Part shown: positions 6,149 to 12,540 of the stretch, in pieces
How the letters are laid out: each line of letters begins with the position of its first letter
Position numbering within the stretch: position 1 is the stretch's first letter
DNA from: Betaproteobacteria bacterium
GTDB lineage: Bacteria > Pseudomonadota > Gammaproteobacteria > Burkholderiales > Burkholderiaceae
Reading direction: 5' to 3'
Length of the DNA: 12,540 nt
NCBI GenBank assembly: GCA_009921765.1
Contig: RFXC01000126.1
Location: 1 to 12,540 of the forward strand
Notes under the pieces: model-generated
Told to the model about the DNA's origin: nothing
Database searches by the model: none
Seen by the model: only the letters and a program-made list of their open reading frames with translations
Made by a program: the position numbers and the translations under genes

Positions 6149-7102
6149 ATGGCATCTGATCCACCACCGAATCGCGACGCGATTGGTTTCATCGGACTCG
6201 GCGCGATTGGTTCACCCATCGCGCTGCGGTTGATCGAGGCAGGCTTCAATCTGGTTGTTCATGATGTGCGCTCTGAAGCGATGCGCCCGTTTACCGGGCG
6301 CGCGCAGCTCGCGTCTTCAGGCACCGAGGTTGGTGAGCGGGCTGAAGTCGTGTTCGGTTGTTTACCCGGCGCTGCCGCCCATCGCGAGGCAATTCTCGGC
6401 GCCTCGGGTCTGGCCGGGGGAAAGCGTGTACAGCTTTACGTCAACCTGGGAACCCTGGGCGCCCCGCTGCTGATCGAGTTGGAACAGGGCTTATTGAACG
6501 TGGGCATTACAACCATAGACGCTCCGATAACCGGCGGCGTTCCACGCGCCGAATCGGGAACGCTGACGGCAATTGTCTCGGGTGATCGATCCTGGTTCGA
6601 GCGGGTTGAGCCTGCGATGAGCAGTTATGCCAGCAAGCGAGTCTGGCTCGGCCCCCGAGTAGGCAGCGCGCAGGTGATGAAGCTGGTGAATAACGCTATC
6701 TCGCTGTCCAATCTGGTCATTGCAGCCGAGGCGATGCTGGTCGGCATCCACGCCGGTATTGATCCACGCATGATGCTTGATGTCATCAATCACGGCAGTG
6801 GTCAGAACAGTGCCACCCTTTCAAAGATTCCCAGGGATGTGCTGACTGAACAGTTTAATTTCGGCGGCTCTCTGTCAATTGTGGTGAAGGATCTGGAGGC
6901 CTTCGTAGCACAAGCCGATAGCCACGACATGCCGATCCAATCGGTACGATCAGTTCTTGAATCCTTTCGGCTCGCCAAACAGGAACTCGGGGGCGAGGCC
7001 GATGTCACTGAAGTTGTTCGTCCTCTGGAACGGCTGGCCGGCATATTGTTGCGCGATAGCGCTACCGCAGAGCGTGTGGCTCCGGCGCGGGAACCGTCTT
7101 GA
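6149..7102 (+). CDS. NAD(P)-dependent 3-hydroxyisobutyrate dehydrogenase-family oxidoreductase
   Basis: The 317-aa protein is a beta-hydroxyacid dehydrogenase (3-hydroxyisobutyrate / tartronate semialdehyde reductase type), oxidising or reducing a hydroxyacid with NAD(P). The Rossmann motif GFIGLGAIGSP covers residues 13-23, with D39 after the second strand (VVHDV) suggesting NAD preference. The substrate signature DAPITGGVPRAESGTL spans 124-139, the catalytic lysine is K178 in VMKLVNNAI, and VVKDLE (245-250) is the conserved C-terminal helix. ATG at 6149 has AGAGG 4 nt upstream. A TTG at 6137, overlapping the previous stop, is an alternative giving four extra residues. It ends the operon, 15 bp from the convergent cupin gene, and probably acts on the product of the DehI-like or DUF2848 enzymes. 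Confidence 0.9.
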   Translation: MASDPPPNRDAIGFIGLGAIGSPIALRLIEAGFNLVVHDVRSEAMRPFTGRAQLASSGTEVGERAEVVFGCLPGAAAHREAILGASGLAGGKRVQLYVNLGTLGAPLLIELEQGLLNVGITTIDAPITGGVPRAESGTLTAIVSGDRSWFERVEPAMSSYASKRVWLGPRVGSAQVMKLVNNAISLSNLVIAAEAMLVGIHAGIDPRMMLDVINHGSGQNSATLSKIPRDVLTEQFNFGGSLSIVVKDLEAFVAQADSHDMPIQSVRSVLESFRLAKQELGGEADVTEVVRPLERLAGILLRDSATAERVAPAREPS

Positions 7103-7117
7103 TTGAGAGGTGTCAGG

Positions 7118-7717
7118 TCATCTAGGAGCACCAGCAAGTGCTCCGCTCTCGCGCAAGGCCCGGGGTGTGCGCACCGCGTAGGTGTTGTTTTGAAGATTGT
7201 AATAACGCCGCAGCGGCGAGTATTCCCCGCCAACGATGGTCAGGGCGAATGTGTCTTCCGACATCGCCTCGAAGCTGTGGATGTCGCTTGGCGGCACGAC
7301 CATGGCGATGTCGCCGATCTTCATCATCACTTCCTCCACCACGCTGAGCTCAGAGTGGCCCTCTACACTTCCGTCGTCCATGCGCTTGTAGGTTGTGTGT
7401 TTCAGCGAGCCTTTGCACAGCACTAAAGCTTCCCAGACGCCATGATCGTGCGGCGGGATGAACTTGCCCTTCGGAAACTCATCGAGTTCAAGGGTCAACT
7501 GATCATCGTAGTAAAGCCATTTGGCATTTTCGATGTGATTGGCCTGGCGCTTGACGCCAAGTTTGTACAAGTCTGCTCGCTGAGATATGGGTAGCGTGGC
7601 ATCCAGCAGGGCCTGGCGCAGCTTGCCGCTGTCGGCATCCTGTTCGAAGGCTTCAACAGCGCGGATCATCCGTGCCGCGCAGGTACGGATGGAACTCGGT
7701 GAGTCCGGTTGGGGCAT
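7118..7717 (-). CDS. cysteine dioxygenase-type cupin
   Basis: The 199-aa protein has the cupin layout of cysteine/3-mercaptopropionate-type dioxygenases, iron enzymes that oxidise a thiol to a sulfinic acid. Motif 1 is GKFIPPHDHGVWEALVLCKG (84-103) with ligands H90 and H92, the cupin E96 and G103; motif 2 supplies H147 in PPSDIHSFE. YYDDQLTLELDEFPKG precedes motif 1. Whether the substrate is a thiol cannot be decided from sequence, and bacterial relatives are often annotated only as cupins. ATG at 7717 is preceded by GAGGAG 7 nt upstream. It lies 58 nt downstream of a Bug receptor on the same strand, probably one operon, suggesting it acts on the imported ligand. Confidence 0.8.
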   Translation of the reverse strand: MPQPDSPSSIRTCAARMIRAVEAFEQDADSGKLRQALLDATLPISQRADLYKLGVKRQANHIENAKWLYYDDQLTLELDEFPKGKFIPPHDHGVWEALVLCKGSLKHTTYKRMDDGSVEGHSELSVVEEVMMKIGDIAMVVPPSDIHSFEAMSEDTFALTIVGGEYSPLRRYYNLQNNTYAVRTPRALRESGALAGAPR

Positions 7718-7775
7718 GGTTTTGCTCCTCGAAAAAATGACGTTCGTTACGGTAAATGTTTTGGCTGTGCGATTG

Positions 7776-8762
7776 CTATTGTTCGATCTTGAGGTTGGCG
7801 CGCCTGATGGTTTCAGCGGTCCGTATCGCGTCCTGGCGAATAAATTCAGAAAAGGTCGCAGGGTCGGACACAGTTGGCACCAGGCCGTTGTTTGTCAGGG
7901 CGTTCGACACATCTGGAGAATTGACTGCGTTTCGAATGTCCCGGCTGATGCGATCCCGCAGACTCTCTGACATTCCTGCTGGCCCAAAAACTCCTATCCA
8001 GGATTGGTAGTGGTAGCCAGGCAACGACTCGCCCACCGTAGGCACATCAGGCAACAACGCAGAGCGCTTGTCCGAGGTAATGGCGAGCACTCGCAGCGCG
8101 CCGGTCTTGATGTGTGGCAGCGCCGCGGTAAATGAGAAATGGCCATACGGAACATGTCCGCCCAGCACGTTGATGATGGCGGGTCCAGTGCCTGCGTGGT
8201 TCACGGTCACGATTTCAACCCCGGCCATTGCTCGAAACAATTCGCCGCTGAGGTGGTCTGCGGCGCCCACTGAGGACGTGGCGAACCCAAACGTTTCCTT
8301 GTCCGCGTTTTTCTTCTTGATGTGCGCGATCAGTTCGCTCACATTCCTGGCCGGAACAGAGGGATGCACCATCACCGCATACCCTTGCGTTGTCACCTGA
8401 GAGAGCGGCGTAAGCTGTTTGAGCGGTTCGTAATCGGGCCGTTTGAACAGCACGGGTGTGGCAACAATCGGACCGTCCCAAACCAGGAGCAGGTTATGGC
8501 CGTCAGGGGCGCTCCTTATCACCAAATTGGCGCCAATGATTCCGGACGCGCCCGGCTTGTTCTCCACTACAACCGGCTGGCTCCACTGCTCCGACAGCGC
8601 CTTCGCGAGTCGCCTTGCAACAAGATCGGTTCCACCCCCAGTGCCGACCGGCACGGTGATCGTTACGGTTTTGGTGGGGAAGGTGCTTTGCGCCAAAGCG
8701 CCGCCGGTCAATGCCGCCGCCAGGGCCAGCGCAGCTGCGTTGCGCCAACTGACTCGAATCAC
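7776..8762 (-). CDS. Bug/TctC-family tripartite tricarboxylate transporter receptor
   Basis: The 328-aa periplasmic solute receptor begins with a Sec-type signal peptide (residues 1-24; cleavage likely after ALA, before Q25). The mature protein shows VTITVPVGTGGGTDLVARRL (33-52; D46 in the ligand loop), VVVENKPGASGIIGANLV (64-81), DGHNLLL (87-93) and SALLPDVPTVGESLPGY, all typical of Bug proteins. The ligand loop reads GTGGGTD rather than the FPPGGASD of the first receptor, so ligands probably differ. The start is GTG at 8762, with GGAGG 7 nt upstream. It heads a probable two-gene unit with the cupin and is divergent from dbpA. No permease genes accompany it. Confidence 0.93.
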   Translation of the reverse strand: MIRVSWRNAAALALAAALTGGALAQSTFPTKTVTITVPVGTGGGTDLVARRLAKALSEQWSQPVVVENKPGASGIIGANLVIRSAPDGHNLLLVWDGPIVATPVLFKRPDYEPLKQLTPLSQVTTQGYAVMVHPSVPARNVSELIAHIKKKNADKETFGFATSSVGAADHLSGELFRAMAGVEIVTVNHAGTGPAIINVLGGHVPYGHFSFTAALPHIKTGALRVLAITSDKRSALLPDVPTVGESLPGYHYQSWIGVFGPAGMSESLRDRISRDIRNAVNSPDVSNALTNNGLVPTVSDPATFSEFIRQDAIRTAETIRRANLKIEQ

Positions 8763-8790
8763 GATGTCTCCTCCGCTGTTCTATTGCATC

Positions 8791-8803
8791 TGTACGCGGT
8801 ACA
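8791..8803. promoter_or_regulatory. 13-bp palindrome near the Bug start, possible operator
   Basis: TGTAC and GTACA are perfect arms around GCG, 28 bases upstream of the Bug GTG in the 140-bp divergent region. TGTAC-type dyads are common among GntR-like sites, but no regulator is encoded here, so the assignment is tentative. Confidence 0.3.
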
Positions 8804-8841
8804 CAGGATGGTTTTTGATCGTAGCACGGGGGACTGCCGAG

Positions 8842-8854
8842 TCGAACGGTTCGA
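8842..8854. promoter_or_regulatory. 13-bp palindrome upstream of dbpA, possible operator
   Basis: TCGAAC and GTTCGA are perfect arms around a single G, 48 bases upstream of the dbpA ATG in the same divergent region as the 8791-8803 dyad. Function unknown; it could be chance in a region this size. Confidence 0.25.
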
Positions 8855-8902
8855 GTATGAATTGGAAACCAGCACGCCCAACGCACCGCGTAAGATGTCG
8901 AG

Positions 8903-10309
8903 ATGAATCCACCCGCACCAGACCCCAACAGCTTTGACTCGCTCTCGATCTCCGCCGCTGCCCGGGAGAACCTTCGAAGACTCGGCTATCTCGAGATGAC
9001 CTCCATCCAGGCGGCGAGCCTTCCCCCCGCGCTGCAAGGTCGCGACCTCATCGCCCAGGCCAAGACCGGGAGCGGCAAGACCGCCGCCTACGCACTGCCT
9101 TTGCTCGCCAAGCTGGTTGTGCGCCGCTTCACGCTCCAGGCTCTCGTGCTGTGCCCCACCCGCGAGCTGGCCGAGCAGGTCACCGCCGAAATCCGACGCC
9201 TCGCGCGCGCGGAGGAGAACGTCAAGGTCGTAACCCTTGTGGGCGGCGCGCCGCTACGCGGACAGACTGCAAGCCTGGAACACGGTGCCCATGTTGCAGT
9301 CGGAACACCCGGGCGCGTGATCGACCACCTCGAGCGCGGTCATCTCAGCCTGGATGCACTGGAAACCCTGGTACTGGATGAAGCAGACCGGATGCTGGAC
9401 ATGGGCTTCACGGACGATATCGCCAGGATAGCCAGCCAGTGCCCGGCAAAGCGGCAAACCCTGCTGTTCTCAGCCACTTACCCCGAAGGCATTGCCAAGC
9501 TCGCGGTGCGATACCTGCGCGAGCCTGTGACGGTGAAAGTGCAGGCACAGCACGGCAGCGAGCAGATCGAGCAGCGCTGGTACGAGGTGCGCGAGGACCA
9601 GCGGTTGCTGGCGGTGGCCGCTTTGCTGGAGCATTTTCGACCGGTCAGCACGCTCGCCTTCTGCAACACAAAGGCTCGCTGCCGCGAGCTTGCCGAATTG
9701 CTGCAGGCGCAGGGCTACAGCGCGCTCGCGCTGCATGGCGACCTGGAGCAGCGCGACCGTGACCAGGTACTGGTGCGCTTCGTAAACGGAAGCTGCTCGG
9801 TACTGGTTGCTACCGATGTTGCAGCAAGGGGGCTCGATATCGCGGGCCTCGCCGCTGTGGTCAATGTCGATATCTCACCAGATCCCGATGTCCACCTGCA
9901 CCGGATCGGCCGCACCGGTCGTGCCGGCCAGACCGGGCTTGCGCTCAGCCTGACAGCGCTGGAGGAAATGGGCTCAGCGGCGCAAATCGAACAGTTGCAA
10001 GGCCAGCCTTCCGTCTGGCACGCGCTCACCGAACTCAAGCCGGCTCCCGGCGGTCGATTGCTGCCAGCGATGGCCACCGTCCACATCCAGGCGGGGCGCA
10101 AGGAAAAGATCCGTCCGGGTGATGTCCTGGGCGCCCTCACTGCCGACTTTGGCTACACACGCGAACAGGTCGGCAAGATCGATATCAATGAATTCGCCAC
10201 CTATGTGGCCGTCCAGCGGGGTATCGCGGGCGATGTGGTCGAGCGCCTGAACAATGGCCGGATCAAAGGTCGCGCAGTGAAGGCGCGGCTGCTCTCCAAT
10301 CGAGGATGA
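8903..10309 (+). CDS. dbpA: ATP-dependent RNA helicase DbpA
   Basis: The 468-aa DEAD-box helicase shows all core motifs in order: Q motif (TSIQAASLP, 33-41), Walker A AQAKTGSGKT (51-60), PTRELAEQ (85-92), GG (114-115), TPGR (135-138), DEAD (159-162), SAT (190-192), HGD (278-280), VATDVAARGLDI (302-313) and HRIGRTGRAG (333-342). The C-terminus (about 392-468; TVHIQAGRKEKIRPGDVLGA) is the DbpA RNA-binding domain, which in Escherichia coli recognises hairpin 92 of 23S rRNA during large-subunit assembly. Start ATG at 8903; the ribosome binding site is weak. It is a single gene, divergent from the Bug unit and convergent with the glycosyltransferase remnant. The 56-bp gap after it (10310-10365) has only a weak GCCG/CGGC stem. 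Confidence 0.95.
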   Translation: MNPPAPDPNSFDSLSISAAARENLRRLGYLEMTSIQAASLPPALQGRDLIAQAKTGSGKTAAYALPLLAKLVVRRFTLQALVLCPTRELAEQVTAEIRRLARAEENVKVVTLVGGAPLRGQTASLEHGAHVAVGTPGRVIDHLERGHLSLDALETLVLDEADRMLDMGFTDDIARIASQCPAKRQTLLFSATYPEGIAKLAVRYLREPVTVKVQAQHGSEQIEQRWYEVREDQRLLAVAALLEHFRPVSTLAFCNTKARCRELAELLQAQGYSALALHGDLEQRDRDQVLVRFVNGSCSVLVATDVAARGLDIAGLAAVVNVDISPDPDVHLHRIGRTGRAGQTGLALSLTALEEMGSAAQIEQLQGQPSVWHALTELKPAPGGRLLPAMATVHIQAGRKEKIRPGDVLGALTADFGYTREQVGKIDINEFATYVAVQRGIAGDVVERLNNGRIKGRAVKARLLSNRG

Positions 10310-10365
10310 CGCCGGGTTCGGCCTCATTGCGTGCATGAAGTGGCAGCGGTGTGGGTGTCAAAGCC

Positions 10366-10981
10366 TCAGGAGCCACGCTCGGCAAGTACCATCCCGCGAT
10401 AGGCGGTTTCCAGTCCTCGGGTAAAGCGCAGCGGGTCGCTCAATCCGCTTGTTCGCATTCGCTCGCGAAGACCCGCGCGTAACGCTGCAAGTGCGTCGCG
10501 ATAGGCGACAACGCTGGCCGCGATCCTGGGGTAGTCCACCGCGTCGCTGGCAATCAGCGACTTGAGATCGAGCGCCGTGAGAAGACTCGCGCCCACTCGA
10601 GCCACACGCCGGTCGCCCGCCAACGTCACAAAGGGCACGCCCATCCAGAGCCCTTCGATGCTGGTCGCAGTCCCGTTACAGGGGAAAGGATCAAGGGCCA
10701 GATCAATCTCGTTGCAGGCTGCCAAATGGTTGACGTAGCCGGTTCGCCCCTTTAACTTCAAGCGTTCAGCGGGCACACCGTGGGCAGTGAATTGCGCGAT
10801 CCAGCGATCCCGAATCAGGGGGTCGGCGAGAGGCGCAGCTTTGATGAACAGGGTCGAACGTTCGACCTGCCTGAGCAACTGCGCCCACAGTTCCACAACC
10901 TCGGGGGTGATCTTTGCGAGATTGTTGAAGCAGCCAAATGTCACGTGGGCGCTGGCAAGCATCGGTAGTGGCGCCACCGGA
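10366..10981 (-). pseudogene. 3' fragment of an O-GlcNAc transferase-like (GT41) glycosyltransferase
   Basis: About 205 codons read as the C-terminal catalytic half of a bacterial SPINDLY/OGT-like protein: VAPLPMLASAHVTFGCFNN, LAKITPEVVELWAQLL, LALDPFPCNGTATSIEGLWMGVP and LAGDRRVARVGASLL. Full-length relatives have an N-terminal TPR array and the first Rossmann half; both are absent. The homology starts at about 10981, where istB sequence begins, and the upstream reading frame runs through istB in a foreign frame, so no native start survives. The 3' end looks intact, stopping at 10366. Expression as a functional transferase is unlikely. The join with the insertion sequence removed the 5' end. 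Confidence 0.75.
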
Positions 10982-10982
10982 A

Positions 10983-11276
10983 GATGAACTGCAGGGTCAG
11001 CAACTCCTCGATGGCGGGACGGTCGCAGAGCTTGGGCCAGGCCCAGTCGAAGTCGGCCATCGGTTTGAAGGCGCCGATGTTGGAGCGCCGAAAGCGCCGC
11101 TCCATGCTGTTGTGACTGCGCGCCTCCTCTTCCCACTGCAGCAGCCTGGGCACCCACGCCGCCTGAGCAACCTCCTCCCAATGGGCGAGCAAGCCCGTCA
11201 GGCGGAGGGCGCGAGCGCGAGCGTGCAGGGTGTCGCCCTCGGAGCCTGTGGCGGGCGATGATTTACGAATCGTCAT
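10983..11276 (-). pseudogene. istB: truncated IS21-family istB
   Basis: The first 98 codons resemble the N-terminal domain of IstB, the ATPase helper of IS21 transposition: LTGLLAHWEEVA, VPRLLQWEEEARSHNSMERRFRRS, IGAFKPMADFDWAWPKLCDR and ELLTLQFI. Homology ends just before the Walker A region (usually GPNGVGKT), where glycosyltransferase sequence takes over; the open frame continues only to a stop at 10941. Start ATG overlaps the istA end by 14 bases, as is usual in IS21 elements, and AGGA lies 8 nt upstream. The ATPase core and the right terminal inverted repeat are missing. Confidence 0.85.
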
Positions 11277-12388
11277 GATGGGGATCCTGAAGTCGGTCGT
11301 AGGGCTGGAGGTTGTGGGGCGCGATGATCACGTCGCGCTGGCTCAGGTGCTCGGGCAGACTGACCGGATTGACGGGGCCGCGTTGTCGCTGCTGGCGGAT
11401 CTGCTCGAGCAACAATCGAACGGAGTTGGGGTGCGGGGCGCCGCGCGCGATCGACTGCTGGATCGCCTCGGTGAGATCGGCAGCGCTGTAGTGCTGCAGC
11501 ATTGGCTTGAGCGCGAGTACGATCGAGCCGATGTTGTGGTTGCGATCGGCGGCCGCCTTGAGCAGGTCGGCGATGGCGGGGACGGCAGCGACGAGCGACT
11601 GGCTGGTGGCGTGCTTGCGGGCGGCGCGTTTGCGCCGGATCAGCGCGGCGATGTGCTCGGGGTCTTCGATCTGGGCGCCGCGGTCGTAGCTGCGCGGGTG
11701 ATCGGCAACCAGAGTGTGGCGCTCGAAGATCCGGACGCGTTCGGTCGTGGCAAGCACGCTCAGCGTGCGGCTGATGCGATCGTGTGGGACCGAGTAATCG
11801 TTGAGATCGAATCGGGCGTAGGGGGTCTTGCCGATCCGCACCTCGATGCGCTCGTGTCGATCGAAGCGGTCGGCGGGCAGCGCGAGCAGGCGTGGGCGCT
11901 CCTCGGCAAAGACATCCTCGACGGTGCGGGCGGAGTCCTCCGGACAGGGGCGCCTGCGAGCCAGGGTGGCGCACCATTGGGTGGCCTGCGCGTTGAGATC
12001 CTCCAGATCGCGGAACTCGCGCCCCTCGAAGAATGCGCTCCGGATGTAGCGGATCGCGCGTTCAACCCGTCCCTTCTCATTGCCACGGGCGGGGGTGCAA
12101 CCGGGCGGGGCTCGAACCGGTAATGCGCGGCAAACGCGAGCAGGGTCGGATTGAAGCGGATCGCATCGTGGTAGCGCTCGAGCACCGCGCTCTTGAGGTT
12201 GTCGTAGAGGACAACGCGAGCCACGCCACCCAGCGCCTCGAAGCTGCTCTCGTGCCCGGCCAGAAAGCTGGCCATGCGGGCGTCTGGGTAAAAGCGCAGC
12301 CACAGCGCTCGCGAATAGCTCAGCACCATCACAACGCCCATCAGCGATCGCTTGGCGCGGTCAATCATGATGTGGCTGAAGTGCGCCC

Positions 12389-12408
12389 AGTCGACCTGGC
12401 AGTCGACT
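12389..12408. repeat. inverted repeat at the istA deletion point
   Basis: AGTCGAC (12389-12395) and GTCGACT (12402-12408) are perfect complements around 6 bases; AGTCGAC is also directly repeated (12389 and 12401). It coincides with the frame change in istA and may have mediated, or been created by, the deletion. Confidence 0.5.
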
Positions 12409-12480
12409 CGCAGATAGCGTGGGCCAGCGCTGCAGCGTGATAAGCGGCACGTAGGGGTCGACCTTGGCAGGCCGCTCGGT

Positions 12481-12518
12481 GCGTGCTGGCACAGTCAGAC
12501 CTGCCTGTGCCAGCACGC
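12481..12518. repeat. 14-bp inverted repeat inside istA
   Basis: Arms 12481-12494 and 12505-12518 are perfect reverse complements with a 10-base loop; the core is TGCTGGCACAG. It lies within codons for [16 protein letters not shown] of the transposase N-terminal region. Confidence 0.75.
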
Positions 12519-12540
12519 GTCGCACCGTCGTGTGGTGAAT

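Larger units (their letters stand above)
10366..12540 (-). mobile_element. decayed IS21-family element joined to a glycosyltransferase fragment
   Basis: The istA-istB pair from about 10983 to beyond 12540 is a broken IS21-type element; neither terminal inverted repeat is visible. Its right-hand part ends abruptly inside istB at about 10982, against the body of a GT41 gene. This fits a deletion that removed the istB end, the IS terminus and the 5' part of the glycosyltransferase together. The element should not move on its own. Confidence 0.75.
11263..12540 (-). pseudogene. istA: degenerate IS21-family istA transposase, runs off the window
   Basis: The DDE transposase is recognisable across three reading frames. 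The first, from the window edge to about 12403, includes [40 protein letters not shown] and RL. The second, about 12408-12095, contains [20 protein letters not shown] (first catalytic Asp at 12390-12392) and [14 protein letters not shown] (second Asp). The third, about 12098-11263, contains [19 protein letters not shown] (Glu) and the C-terminal domain to a TAA stop. Two lesions explain this: an apparent deletion of some 30 or more residues at 12389-12408, and a one-base loss or two-base gain in the G run 12091-12095. The 5' end and left terminus lie outside the window. Confidence 0.87.

Noticed and set aside
11230..12123. 297-codon plus-strand open frame over the transposase
   Set aside because: It is a shadow of istA/istB; its composition (runs of G, V, A, D) and lack of motifs do not support a gene.
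1..12540. CRISPR arrays, tRNA or rRNA genes, phage genes
   Set aside because: No regularly spaced repeats, cloverleaf-like segments, rRNA motifs or phage structural genes were seen by eye; a covariance-model scan was not possible.

Overview
The window is GC-rich, with short intergenic gaps, and contains two Bug/TctC-type periplasmic receptors. DbpA, an IS21-type element and Bug receptors with no cognate permease nearby together suggest a betaproteobacterium, most likely Burkholderiales. That assignment rests on gene content only; no rRNA or other phylogenetic marker is present.

Layout. (1) 100-2021, minus strand: a Bug-type tripartite tricarboxylate receptor gene overlapping by 4 nt a gene for a BMP/PnrA-like solute-binding protein with no signal peptide. 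(2) 2022-2273: a divergent control region. A sigma70-like promoter is overlaid by a 29-bp perfect palindrome in front of (3) 2274-3515, plus strand, a di-heme cytochrome c peroxidase/MauG-type lipoprotein. (4) 3554-4326, minus strand: a ribbon-helix-helix antitoxin and PIN toxin pair overlapping by 4 nt. (5) 4399-4461: a short intergenic stretch that includes a 34-bp near-perfect copy of part of the BMP gene. (6) 4538-7102, plus strand: a three-gene operon of a DUF2848 protein, a DehI-family protein and a 3-hydroxyisobutyrate dehydrogenase-type oxidoreductase. (7) 7118-8762, minus strand, convergent with it: a second Bug receptor followed by a cysteine-dioxygenase-type cupin. (8) 8903-10309, plus strand: DbpA, a DEAD-box RNA helicase. 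(9) 10366-12540, minus strand: wreckage, with the 3' part of an O-GlcNAc-transferase-like gene joined to a truncated istB and a frameshifted, internally deleted istA that runs off the right edge.

How the parts may work together. Regions 6 and 7 look like a small-molecule catabolic neighbourhood: a periplasmic receptor catches an organic acid, and the cupin, DehI-like protein, hydroxyacid dehydrogenase and DUF2848 (FAH-like) protein process it. The substrate cannot be read from the sequence. Regions 1 and 3 are a separate uptake pair and a periplasmic redox enzyme. Regions 4, 5 and 9 mark genome plasticity. The most unusual items are the palindrome over the peroxidase promoter, the sharply bounded 34-bp repeat 3,660 bp from its partner, the leaderless BMP protein coupled to a Bug receptor, and the unassigned DUF2848/DehI/dehydrogenase/cupin/Bug set.
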